This document shows, one piece after another, positions 1-8,251 of a stretch of 64,000 nt of DNA. Location: the NCBI GenBank assembly GCA_965205225.1, contig CBDBFZ010000002.1, forward strand, positions 744,001 through 808,000, given 5' to 3'. Every line of letters begins with the position of its first letter. Within the stretch, counting starts at the first letter, position 1. The notes below the pieces were generated by a model, which was not told where the DNA came from, ran no database searches, and saw only the letters and a program-made list of their open reading frames with translations. A program made the position numbers and the translations under genes. The stretch comes from Litorimonas sp965205225. GTDB taxonomy: Bacteria > Pseudomonadota > Alphaproteobacteria > Caulobacterales > Maricaulaceae.

Positions 1-80
1 GTTAGTTTTATATATGGGTCTTGCCTATTTGATTGGCTCCGCATAGGAGCTTAAGTCACTGTACGCAATGAAAATCATTA

Positions 81-546
81 TTCAAAAGGTTCGCACCTGT
101 CCGAACGCAAAATTTGGGAGGTCGTTCGCTGCTTCGCCGCTGATCTGACAGCCCTGCAAACAGCCCAACTGACAAGGCTTAACCGTAACACCATCAACCG
201 GACCTACCGCGCTCTTCGCGAACGCATCCATCGGGCCTGCGAGGCGGACAGACCCTTCTTCGGCGTGGGCGAGGTTGACGAAAGCTATTTCGGCGCAACC
301 CGCGTCAAGGGCAAACGCGGGCGCGGGGCCTATGGCAAGACCACCCTGTTGGCATCTACGAGCGGGGACCGGGCGGGTCTTACACCGAGACCGTGCCAGA
401 CTGCTCCAGAGCCACCCTACAGGGGATTATCCGGGGTAAAGTCGATGTTCGTTCCATCATCAACTCGGATGGTTGGCGGGGTTATAACGGACCTGTGGAT
501 ATTGAGTATGGTCACTTCCGCGTCGATCACTCGAAATCCTGCTAAG
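81..546 (+). pseudogene. IS1595-family transposase, frameshifted
   Basis: DDE transposase remnant. The N-terminal part reads SERKIWEVVRCFAADLTAL and runs into the catalytic block VGEVDESYFG then KGKRGRGAYGKTT, typical of the ISXO2-like domain. Near 352 the frame shifts, and the homologous text continues in another frame as ERGGRVYTETVPDCS, then INSDGWRGYN and YGHFRVDHSKS. It stops soon after HSKS, so the HINGIEGFWG C-terminal third seen in the 61-kb copy is missing. The element therefore has no intact transposase. Confidence 0.8.
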
Positions 547-637
547 ATACCTCAGGAAAATGCCAATAAACTAGGCTGTAGTGAAGAATTAACTTTTATT
601 TTCTATAATGTTCCTTCATTTTGTCAGGAGCGCACAT

Positions 638-982
638 ATGTCTGGTTATCAGGAACTTACGGATGAACAATGGAGCCGTTTAAAGCCTTATTTGCCTTAT
701 GGGAGCACAGGGAAACCGGGTCGCAACGCCAATAACAGGCTTTTCATTGATGCTTTGTTGTGGATGGCCCGTTCGGGCGGGCGTTGGCGCGATTTACCCG
801 AACGGTTCGGGCGTTTTGACAGTGTCAAACGGCGTTATTATCTCTGGGTTGAGGCCGGGGTTTTAGAAGATGTCTTTAAGGCCTTGCGCACTCACGCTGA
901 TCAAGAGTGGCTGATGATGGATGCCACAATTGTGCGGGCGCATGCCCAAGCGGCCGGGGCGCGGCATAAAAAGGGGGCCTGA
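638..982 (+). CDS. IS5-family transposase, upstream reading frame (copy A)
   Basis: Begins MSGYQELTDEQWSRLKPYLP, the usual N-terminal DUF4096-type region of IS5/IS427 transposases, and contains the first catalytic Asp in WLMMDATIVRAHA. The frame ends just after ARHKKG at a run of five A followed by five G. The copy at 43.4-44.2 kb has six A at the same point, so copy A has lost one A. The remaining domain follows in another frame. Whether copy A still makes a full transposase is doubtful. Confidence 0.8.
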   Translation: MSGYQELTDEQWSRLKPYLPYGSTGKPGRNANNRLFIDALLWMARSGGRWRDLPERFGRFDSVKRRYYLWVEAGVLEDVFKALRTHADQEWLMMDATIVRAHAQAAGARHKKGA

Positions 983-1400
983 TGCCCACGCATTGGGGCG
1001 TTCCAAGGGCGGCCTGACGACAAAAATACATGGGCTGACAGATGCATTGGGTTTAGCTCTGCGCCTGATAGCAACGGGCGGGCATTGTAGCGAAATGACG
1101 CAAGCCGCCGCCTTATTGGCAGGGTTTAAGGCGGATCATGTCTTGGCGGGTAAGGGCTATGATGGCCGGTGCGTTATAGACGCGGTGAATGAGAGCGGGG
1201 CTATGCCCGTTATTCCGTCCCGGAAAAATGCGCGCAAGCCAAGGCAAACTGATATGGCTTTGTATAAGGAACGTAATATTGTCGAGCGTTTCTTTGGCTA
1301 TCTCAAACAGTTCCGGCGTGTGGCTACGCGCTATGACAAGCATATCCAAAACTATATGGGCTTCGTCTATATCGCAGCTATCAAGATCTGGCTCAAATGA
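969..1400 (+). CDS. IS5-family transposase, downstream reading frame (copy A)
   Basis: Carries the second half of the DDE domain: GRSKGGLTTKIHGLTDALG, then ADHVLAGKGYDGRCVID with the second Asp, and NIVERFFGYLKQFRRVATRYDK with the Glu region. It has no start codon of its own that looks real and would be reached by frameshifting at the A/G run near 965-975. In this copy the shift needed is +1, whereas the 44-kb copy needs -1 at a standard A AAA AAG slippery site. Confidence 0.75.
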   Translation, partial: KRGPDAHALGRSKGGLTTKIHGLTDALGLALRLIATGGHCSEMTQAAALLAGFKADHVLAGKGYDGRCVIDAVNESGAMPVIPSRKNARKPRQTDMALYKERNIVERFFGYLKQFRRVATRYDKHIQNYMGFVYIAAIKIWLK

Positions 1401-1568
1401 TTAATTCTTCACTACGACCTAGGCAAGACCCTAATAATATCAGGCCACACCAGTCCCTGAATATGCGCCCACCTGTCCCAGAGACTCCAGGTCAAACTGG
1501 TACATAAATAAGGGGGTGGACAGCTGATCGATCAGCGGAAATATGATTGCAGGGTGCTTTAACTAAAT

Positions 1569-2078
1569 TTAACCTTTAAGTTTAAGAGGAAGACCAGCTA
1601 CTATAAATTCTACATGATCACAGGCGGCTGCAATCCTTTGATTTAATCTGCCCTGTGCATCGCGAAATTCACGACCTAATGAGGTTACAGGTACAAGTCC
1701 GAGGCCAACTTCGTTAGAGATTAAAATTACAGGGTTGGAAGACGCCAGTAATACTTTAATTAAAGCGTCCGTTTCTGCCTCTAGGTTATACTCATTGTGC
1801 ATCAAGTTGCTAAGCCATAAGGTTAGGCAATCTACTAGAAAAACTGTGCTGTTATTATCCACTTTCTCTATAACCGACGTGACACCTATGGGCGCCTCAA
1901 CTGTCTTCCACCCCTTACCCCGGTCTGACTGGTGTCGCGAAATGCGAGCGTCCATTTCTTTATCAAGGGCTTGGGCCGTTGCAATATAAATGCGATCAGA
2001 TGATGTAGCCTCTGCGAGTCTTTGGGCATGAGAACTTTTGCCTGAGCGCGCGCCGCCTAATATGAATGTCAATGCCAT
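1569..2078 (-). CDS. cobU: Adenosylcobinamide kinase / adenosylcobinamide-phosphate guanylyltransferase
   Basis: 169 residues, the usual size of CobU/CobP. It phosphorylates adenosylcobinamide and then transfers GMP from GTP to give AdoCbi-GDP in the nucleotide-loop assembly of vitamin B12. The N-terminus has the P-loop GGARSGKS (residues 8-15), a His at 49 in ARISRHQSDR that corresponds to the guanylylated His region, and VDCLTLWLSN (82-91), a family hallmark. No other cob gene is nearby: it lies alone between IS5/IS1595 and the IS3-interrupted lipoprotein gene, so its operon context has been lost or it is solitary. Alphaproteobacterial literature often calls it cobP. Confidence 0.93.
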   Translation of the reverse strand: MALTFILGGARSGKSSHAQRLAEATSSDRIYIATAQALDKEMDARISRHQSDRGKGWKTVEAPIGVTSVIEKVDNNSTVFLVDCLTLWLSNLMHNEYNLEAETDALIKVLLASSNPVILISNEVGLGLVPVTSLGREFRDAQGRLNQRIAAACDHVEFIVAGLPLKLKG

Positions 2079-2288
2079 AGCGTTCTATGGTTCATATAGA
2101 TGAGAGCTGTCAAAAGAGAATTACCTAACCCAAATATTCATTTGTTTGGCTTGAAACTTCATAATGATTTTCTTCAAATAATGGCGTTGATGAAGAGTCG
2201 CGCGGAGGAAGTACTTGGCCTTCCCCCATAAAAGTGGCCCATTTTGAGAGTTAGAGATTTGGCTATTTTGAGCTTGAAGGAGCACACT

Positions 2289-2567
2289 ATGGCTAGAAAA
2301 CGTTACACCCCGGAACAGATCATTGCGATGCTGCGTGAAGCAGAGGTTCGGTTGTCCCAAGGCGAGAAGACAGGAACGATCTGTCGATCACTTGGCGTAT
2401 CAGAACAAAGTTACTATTGATGGCGGCGCGAGTATGGAGGCTTAAAAGTCTCTCAAGCCCGCCGATTAAAAGACCTAGAGAAAGAGAACCAGCGGCTTCG
2501 CAAGGCAGTATCTAATCTCACTTTGGATGCGCTCATCTTGAAAGAAGCCGTTGAGGGAAAGTACTAA
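2289..2567 (+). pseudogene. IS3 orfA (helix-turn-helix subunit), nonsense-mutated
   Basis: Reads MARKRYTPEQIIAMLREAEV and ends in the leucine-zipper text LEKENQRLRKAVSNLTL, as in IS3-family OrfA. A TGA at 2418-2420 replaces the Arg codon present in copy 2 (SYYRWRREYGG). Length otherwise matches copy 2 (92 codons). Confidence 0.85.
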
Positions 2568-2569
2568 GC

Positions 2570-3456
2570 CCTTCACGTCGCCGATTAGCCGTTGATCATG
2601 GGCGGGCGGCGCTTGGATGTTCCGAGCGTGTGAGGCCCTCGGACAACATCGCTCCACGCAAATAAAGCCGAAGATCATCCGAGATGATGAAGCCGCACTG
2701 ACAGCAGATATTACTCGTCTGGCTTCTGAATATGACCGTTATGGCTATCGCCGGATTACAGCTTTGCTCAGGCGAGAAGGCTGGACGGTCAACTTCAAAC
2801 GGGTTGAGCGGATATGGCAACGTGAAGGGCTTAAAGTGCCGCAAAAGCAGCCCAAGCGCGGCAGGCTGTGGTTTAATAATGGCTCCTGTGTGAGACTCCG
2901 GCCAGAGCATAGGGGTCATGTCTGGTCGTATGACTTTGTCGCCAACCGTACTCATGACGGCCGAGCGTTCCGCATGCTCACTGTTATTGATGAGTACACA
3001 TGGGAATGTCTCGCCATTTATGTGCAGCGCAAACTCAAGCATGATGACGTGCTGGCTGTTCTTACTGATCTGTTCACGCGGCACGGGCCGCCTGAGCATA
3101 TCCGTTCCGACAATGGCTCGGAGTTCACAGCTCTAGCGGTACGCGAATGGTTAGAAAAAATGAAAATCCAGACGCTTTATATAACGCCCGGGTCGCCATG
3201 GGAAAACGGCTATAATGAAAGTTTTAACGGCAAGCTTCGTGATGAACTTCTGAACGGAGAAATCTTCTACACACTCAAAGAAGCCCAAATACTGATCAAA
3301 CACTGGAAGCAACATTACAACACCATAAGACCGCACAGTTCGCTAGGCTACAAACCACCTGCACCAGAAACAGTCTTGCCACGCCCTGTTGGCCTGTCCT
3401 ACACTGCGTTCCGGTCAGTCCAACAGGGCGACCATAACCACCAAACTCTAACTTAA
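2570..3456 (+). pseudogene. IS3 orfB (DDE integrase core), 5' end damaged
   Basis: The integrase core is well preserved: WSYDFVANRTHDGRAFRMLT with the first Asp, IRSDNGSEF with the second, and SPWENGYNESFNGKLRDELL with the Glu. Compared with copy 2, the 5' region lacks a few bases after GCSER (near 2627), so the text shifts frame and the N-terminal HTH part is broken. The open part from about 2617 encodes 279 residues. Together with the nonsense codon in orfA this copy is unlikely to move itself. Confidence 0.8.
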
Positions 3457-3717
3457 ATGGCGGACCACCTCATCGGGGTAGGTCAACCAAACAGAGCTAC
3501 CTTGGTCGGTGTACGAATGATTTCGGCGGCAGGGATTGCAACAAGCGCTTGGGGTTCAGTCGTTTCAACGGCTGCGTCGCAGGCGGCCAGAATAATGAGG
3601 GTTGAACTCATCAAAAAACATTTCATCCCACTCTCCTCGTTCAAACTTAATTAGGACAGGGCACAGTGAACGTCAAAAGAGATGAATATTGATCACTGGA
3701 GCGAAGGCGGGGCAGGT

Positions 3718-5235
3718 TTACAGGAACAACTTTGTCGCCGGATTGTCCGTCTCTTCCCAGATCGGGAAACCGATCGCAGACAGACTGTCTTCCAGAGCCA
3801 ACTTGTCGTTATTCAGGAGTTGAAATCCGCACAGAACGTGACCTTCGGCCGCGCCGTGATTGCGGTAATGGAACAGGCTGATGTTCCAGCGTGCATCCAG
3901 CGCCCGCAGAAATTGACCTAGCGCGCCGGGGCGTTCCGGAAATTCGACGCGGTAGAGCACTTCTCGCATGGCCGTATCCGGGTCACCACCAATCATGTGG
4001 CGAAGATGGCGTTTGGCGAGGCGGTCACTCGACAGATCCAATGCTGCAACGCCTGCAATGTTCAGATCATTCATGACATTGTCGCGTTCCGCCCCCGATT
4101 TGATCTTAAGGCCGACCAGTAGATGCGCTTGTGCGTCATTCTGATAGCGGTAGGAAAATTCCGTCACCGCGCGGTTGCCGAGCGCCTCGATGAAGCGCTG
4201 GAAAGCGCCGCGTTGTTCCGGTATGGTTGCGCCGAACAGCATTTCTTCGCCCGCGCCCAATTCCGCGCGTTCAACCATGTGGCCGATCCGGTCGAAATTC
4301 ACATTCGCCCCGGATATGGTCACGACGCAGTCACCGTCAGGCGCGCGTCCGTCTGTAACGTCACGGCGTAGAGCCGCCAGGGCAACGGCGCCCGCCGGTT
4401 CAACAACAGTGCGTATGGCTTCGAAAATATCGCGCACAGCGGCACAGATCTCGTCATTGGTGACGGTCACGCAGTTATCCACCACGTCGCAACACAGAGC
4501 GTAGGTCAGTGTGCCTATACGCCGAACGGCTACGCCGTCCGCAAAGCCGTCAACATGGTCCAAATCCACGGGTTGCCCGGCTGCCATAGCTGACTTCAGC
4601 GTCGCGGCCCCGACGGGCTCGGCCGCAATAATCCGGGTTTCAGGCGCAACCGCCTTGGCGTAGGCACCAATGCCGGATACCAGTCCGCCTCCGCCTGTGC
4701 AGACATAGATCGCGTCAATCTTGCGCGTGGCCTGTTCGAAAATTTCCTTGGCGACTGTGCCTTGCCCGGCGATGACGTCCAGCTCATCAAATGGATGAAT
4801 AAAGATTGCCCCAACTTTCTTCGAATGCTCGAGCGCGGCGTCGCAGGCCTCGTCATAATTATCACCCACAAGGCGTGTTTTGCCGCTCAGCGTTTCAACA
4901 GCCACCACTTTGATGGTCGGCGTGGTGACAGGCATGAAAATCAGCGCATCAATGCCGTAATGGGCAGCGGCCTTGGCGACGCCCTGGGCGTGATTGCCTG
5001 CACTGGCTGCGCAGACACCCTGAACACGTGCGATCTCGCCCAATCCCGCCATGCGGTTGGCCGCGCCTCGGATTTTGAAGCTGAACACGTCCTGCAAGTC
5101 TTCACGTTTCAGCCAGACACGGCGTCCGAGCTCGCGGCTGAGCTTCGGGGCGAGCTGCAGGGGGGTCCGGTGAGCAAGCTCATAAACCTGCGCCGCGTCA
5201 ATCCGTGCGCGCAGATCATGAATATCATGCCGCAT
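3718..5235 (-). CDS. ilvA: Threonine ammonia-lyase (threonine dehydratase), biosynthetic type
   Basis: Converts threonine to 2-oxobutyrate, the first committed step of isoleucine synthesis; PLP enzyme, cytosolic. About 505 residues from the ATG at 5235. The PLP lysine lies in FSFKIRGAAN (K54), with the glycine-rich phosphate-binding loop CTGGGGLVSG further on. The last ~160 residues form the paired regulatory domain of the long biosynthetic IlvA, so feedback control by isoleucine is expected. The start was chosen because it gives the normal MRHDIHDLRARI N-terminus; a longer frame to 5337 would run deep into leuB. It overlaps the leuB stop by 11 bp and is the last gene of the ilv-leu operon. 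Confidence 0.93.
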   Translation of the reverse strand: MRHDIHDLRARIDAAQVYELAHRTPLQLAPKLSRELGRRVWLKREDLQDVFSFKIRGAANRMAGLGEIARVQGVCAASAGNHAQGVAKAAAHYGIDALIFMPVTTPTIKVVAVETLSGKTRLVGDNYDEACDAALEHSKKVGAIFIHPFDELDVIAGQGTVAKEIFEQATRKIDAIYVCTGGGGLVSGIGAYAKAVAPETRIIAAEPVGAATLKSAMAAGQPVDLDHVDGFADGVAVRRIGTLTYALCCDVVDNCVTVTNDEICAAVRDIFEAIRTVVEPAGAVALAALRRDVTDGRAPDGDCVVTISGANVNFDRIGHMVERAELGAGEEMLFGATIPEQRGAFQRFIEALGNRAVTEFSYRYQNDAQAHLLVGLKIKSGAERDNVMNDLNIAGVAALDLSSDRLAKRHLRHMIGGDPDTAMREVLYRVEFPERPGALGQFLRALDARWNISLFHYRNHGAAEGHVLCGFQLLNNDKLALEDSLSAIGFPIWEETDNPATKLFL

Positions 5236-6283
5236 GACACACCCGATCCGCAATCTGTGTCCCGACCTGATCGGTGGACAGACTCCCGCCCAGATCGCCT
5301 GTAACGTCACCAGCTGCCAGAGCCTGTTCGACAGCATTTTCTATGGTGGCCGCTTCGGTCTCCAGTCCAAAGGATAAGCGCAACATGCAAGCCGCTGACA
5401 GGATCATGGCGAGCGGGTTGGCCTTGCCCTGACCTGCAATGTCCGGCGCGCTGCCATGGATCGGTTCAAACATGCCCACTTTGCCATCACTCAGTGACGC
5501 CGAGGGGATCACACCTATCGATCCGCACAGGACCGAGGCTTCGTCGGTCAGAATATCGCCGAACATGTTCTCCGTCAGGACCACGTCAAATGCGGTCGGA
5601 CGGGTCAGCATATGCATCGTCATCGCGTCGACGAACAGGTGGTTTAATTCGACCTCCGGATAATAGCTGGCCACTCGTTCAACAGTTTCGCGCCAGAGCC
5701 GTGATGTTTCTAGCACATTGAATTTATCGACGGACGTCACTTTCTTGCGGCGGGTCATCGCCAGATCGAACGCCTTGATGGCGATGCGCTCGATCTCGGC
5801 TTTTGAATAACGGCACTCATCATAGGCTCCGTAATCATCACGGCCCTTGTCGCCAAAATAGATACCGCCTGTAAGTTCGCGCATGACAACGAAATCCGTA
5901 CCTTCCAGGCGGTCACGCTTGAGCGGAGCGCGGTCGAGCAAACCTTCATAAGGCTTGCAGGGGCGGATATTAACGTAGAGGTTGAGCCGTTTGCGCAGTG
6001 GCAAAAGCGCGCCTAATTCGGGCCTGTCTGAATCCTTGAGATGATCCCATTTGGGTCCACCAACCGCGCCGAGCAGCACAGCACCCGTTCGTTGGCAGGA
6101 TTTGAAGCTCGTCTCAGGCAGAGGTTTTTCACCCGCATCAATGGCCGCTCCGCCGATGAGATGTTCTTCGATCGCCAGTCTATGACCGAATCTCTTAGCG
6201 GTCGCTTCAAGCACAGCAATAGCCGCCGCGCCGACTTCCGGACCGATCCCGTCGCCGGGCAGATAGGTGAATTGGATGGTCAT
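5225..6283 (-). CDS. leuB: 3-isopropylmalate dehydrogenase
   Basis: NAD-dependent oxidative decarboxylation of 3-isopropylmalate, the third step of leucine synthesis. 352 residues, standard length. The N-terminus TYLPGDGIGPEV and the dehydrogenase signature NMFGDILTDEASVLCGSIG are intact, as are MRELTGGIYFG and the substrate loop. It begins in a 4-bp ATGA overlap with leuD and its stop overlaps the start of ilvA, so translation of leuD-leuB-ilvA is probably coupled. Confidence 0.96.
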   Translation of the reverse strand: MTIQFTYLPGDGIGPEVGAAAIAVLEATAKRFGHRLAIEEHLIGGAAIDAGEKPLPETSFKSCQRTGAVLLGAVGGPKWDHLKDSDRPELGALLPLRKRLNLYVNIRPCKPYEGLLDRAPLKRDRLEGTDFVVMRELTGGIYFGDKGRDDYGAYDECRYSKAEIERIAIKAFDLAMTRRKKVTSVDKFNVLETSRLWRETVERVASYYPEVELNHLFVDAMTMHMLTRPTAFDVVLTENMFGDILTDEASVLCGSIGVIPSASLSDGKVGMFEPIHGSAPDIAGQGKANPLAMILSAACMLRLSFGLETEAATIENAVEQALAAGDVTGDLGGSLSTDQVGTQIADRVCHAA

Positions 6284-6864
6284 TTGCCGAGCCGTTCTTC
6301 GTAATCTGAAATCGCGCCTGCTTGGCCGTAGAGATAGTCGAGTTCATCCACGCCTTCGATGAGGCAGTGGGCGGAGAAATCATCGACATCAAACCGATAG
6401 CTTCCGCCATTACCGGACAGATGAACTTCGCGCCTGGGCAAATCGACCGACACAGCCGCACCCGGATGATCCAGCAGCCATTGATGCGCGCCTTTGTCGA
6501 TCACAATGGGGAGAAGCCCGTTCTTGACGGCGTTGGAGCGGAAAATATCGGCAATCTCGCTACTGATGACGACACGAAAACCGTAATCCGTCAGCGCCCA
6601 GGGCGCATGTTCGCGCGAGCTCCCGCAGCCAAAATTATGCCCGCCGACAAGGACTTGTGAGGCTTTGGCAGCGTCGCTATTTAGTTGATGGTCCGTTTCC
6701 GATCCGTCCTCGGCATAACGCCAGTCATTGAAGGCATGCTGGCCAAGTCCATCGCGCGAAGTGACCGTCAGGAACCGCGCCGGGATGATCTGGTCCGTGT
6801 CGATATTCTCCGCCGGAAGAACGACAGTGCACGAAGTCAGGGTGGTGAGAGGCGCATTGCTCAT
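6280..6864 (-). CDS. leuD: 3-isopropylmalate dehydratase small subunit
   Basis: 194 residues. Partner of LeuC in isomerising 2- to 3-isopropylmalate. Shows PAENIDTDQIIPARFL and the swivel-domain motif GGHNFGCGSSREHAPWAL, both diagnostic. It overlaps leuC upstream and leuB downstream by 4 bp each. No sign of damage. Confidence 0.96.
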   Translation of the reverse strand: MSNAPLTTLTSCTVVLPAENIDTDQIIPARFLTVTSRDGLGQHAFNDWRYAEDGSETDHQLNSDAAKASQVLVGGHNFGCGSSREHAPWALTDYGFRVVISSEIADIFRSNAVKNGLLPIVIDKGAHQWLLDHPGAAVSVDLPRREVHLSGNGGSYRFDVDDFSAHCLIEGVDELDYLYGQAGAISDYEERLGK

Positions 6865-8249
6865 GATGATAACCTCGCAACACTTGTCACAACACCTGCG
6901 ATGGCACTGGCCGCCGCTGTTTCCGGACTGGCCAGAACCGTCCTCGCACCGGGGCCCTGACGACCCGCGAAGTTCCGGTTGCTGGTGCTAACGACCAGCT
7001 CTCCGGGGGCGGCCTTGTCGCCATTCATGGCGATACACATGGAGCAACCGGGTTCGCGCCATTCCGCACCGGAGGTCATGATGATGTCGTGCAGCCCTTC
7101 AGATTCGGCTGCGGCTTTGACGCTCTCACTGCCGGGGACGACAATGGCGCGGACGCTTTTGGCGACAATTTTACCGGATAGAATGTTCGCGGCGGCGCGT
7201 ATGTCTTCCAGCCGGGCATTGGTGCAGGAGCCAATAAAGACACGGTCGACGCACTGTCCGGACATGGTCTGCTCGGCTGCAACCTGCATATAGCTCAGCG
7301 CTTTTTCGTCGGCTTCGTCGGCCGGGTCTGGAATGGGCGCATCAATCGGCGCCGCCATGCCAGGATGGGTGCCATAGGTTGCCATCGGGCGGATCTTGGA
7401 AGCATCCATGCGCACGACTTTGTCGAACGCCGCGCCGTCATCGGTTGTCAGCTCACGCCATTGAACAACAGCGGCGTCGTAATCTTCTGGAGCGTGCGGC
7501 CGACCCCGCAGGAACTCGAATGTGGTTTCATCGGGCGCAATCAAGCCGCAGCGCGCGCCCGCCTCGATACTCATATTGCAAACCGTCATCCGGCCGGCCA
7601 TCGACATGGTTTCGAATACAGGGCCGCGATATTCCAGCGCATAGCCCGTACCGCCACCGACACCGATTTCGGCAATGATCGCCAGGATCACATCCTTGGG
7701 CGTTACGCCCTCGACAAGCTCACCCGTCAGTTCGATGGCCATCGCCTTCGGCTTGTGTATCAGCAGGCATTGCGTGGCCAGTACATGGCCGACCTGGGTG
7801 GTGCCAATGCCAAAGGCGATCGCGCCGAACGCGCCATGCGTGGACGTATGGCTGTCACCGCAGACAATGGTCATGCCGGGCTGCGTCGCGCCCAGCTCCG
7901 GCCCCATGACGTGCACGATACCGCGATTGTCACTGTCCCAGCCATGCGTTTCGACACCATGTTCTGCCGTGTTTGCAAGCAGCGTCGCCACCTGTGTCTC
8001 GGCCTGTGCATTGACATAAAGCGGCGCGCCGTCTTCGTCTTTCAGGGTTGGAGTTGAATGATCGATCGTCGCCAACGTGCGGTCAGGCCGTCGCACGGGC
8101 AGGCCGTGCTCACGCAGGACGGTGAAAGCTTGCGGGCTCGTGACTTCATGGATCAGATGCAGATCGATATAGAGCGTCGCCGGATTGGCCGCGGCTTCCG
8201 AGGTGACGATATGCGCGTCCCAAATCTTATCGAAGAGAGTCTTCTTCAT
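6861..8249 (-). CDS. leuC: 3-isopropylmalate dehydratase large subunit
   Basis: Aconitase-family subunit that carries the 4Fe-4S cluster; isomerises isopropylmalate with LeuD. About 462 residues from the ATG at 8249 (MKKTLFDKIWDAH); a TTG two codons upstream is less likely. CGDSHTSTHGAFGAIAFG, IGSCTNARLEDI and EPGCSMCIAMN hold the three cluster cysteines. It follows the leuA stop with a TGATCATG junction and overlaps leuD by 4 bp. Confidence 0.95.
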   Translation of the reverse strand: MKKTLFDKIWDAHIVTSEAAANPATLYIDLHLIHEVTSPQAFTVLREHGLPVRRPDRTLATIDHSTPTLKDEDGAPLYVNAQAETQVATLLANTAEHGVETHGWDSDNRGIVHVMGPELGATQPGMTIVCGDSHTSTHGAFGAIAFGIGTTQVGHVLATQCLLIHKPKAMAIELTGELVEGVTPKDVILAIIAEIGVGGGTGYALEYRGPVFETMSMAGRMTVCNMSIEAGARCGLIAPDETTFEFLRGRPHAPEDYDAAVVQWRELTTDDGAAFDKVVRMDASKIRPMATYGTHPGMAAPIDAPIPDPADEADEKALSYMQVAAEQTMSGQCVDRVFIGSCTNARLEDIRAAANILSGKIVAKSVRAIVVPGSESVKAAAESEGLHDIIMTSGAEWREPGCSMCIAMNGDKAAPGELVVSTSNRNFAGRQGPGARTVLASPETAAASAIAGVVTSVARLSS

Positions 8250-8251
8250 GA

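Larger units (their letters stand above)
576..1418 (+). mobile_element. IS5-family element (IS427 group), copy A
   Basis: Terminal inverted repeats are GGCTGTAGTGAAGAATTAA at the left and the complement of GGTCGTAGTGAAGAATTAA at the right. CTAG flanks both sides (572-575 and 1419-1422), matching the target duplication expected for this group. It sits inside the right end of the IS1595 element. A second full copy lies at 43393-44237 and an internally deleted one at 27278-27582. Confidence 0.9.
16..1431 (+). mobile_element. IS1595-family element (ISXO2-like), interrupted by a nested IS5
   Basis: The left end begins GGGTCTTGCCTATTTG at 16. The matching right end is split: the part up to the CTAG near 572-575 lies before the IS5 copy, and its tail GGCAAGACCC lies after it, ending at 1431. 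Rejoining the two restores an inverted end like the left one. The inside carries a frameshifted transposase. A deleted copy of the same element lies at 60922-61384. No clean 8-bp target duplication is visible. Family assignment rests on the transposase DESYFG motif. Confidence 0.8.
2216..3485 (+). mobile_element. IS3-family element (IS407/IS51-like), degenerate copy 1
   Basis: The left end TGGCCTTCCCCCATAAAAG (2216) and right end complement TGACCTACCCCGATGAGG (to 3485) match the ends of a better preserved copy at 44300-45576. Both transposase frames are damaged. It lies in a small lipoprotein gene on the opposite strand. Confidence 0.85.
2174..3626 (-). pseudogene. Small lipoprotein gene split by IS3
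   Basis: The 5' part (3486-3626) starts ATG at 3626 behind a GAGGAGAG ribosome site and encodes a lipoprotein signal, MKCFLMSSTLIILAAC, with an LAAC lipobox, then a short polar stretch. The frame ends at a TGA made by the IS3 end (3483-3485). Removing the IS and joining to 2215 with a 3-bp overlap gives a plausible end, TSSARLFINAII, stopping at 2174. Total would be about 60 residues. The function is unknown, and the exact rejoined C-terminus is inferred. Confidence 0.5.

Noticed and set aside
5236..5337. Longer ilvA start
   Set aside because: It would overlap leuB by more than 100 bp and add residues not seen in the family; the ATG at 5235 gives the normal N-terminus.
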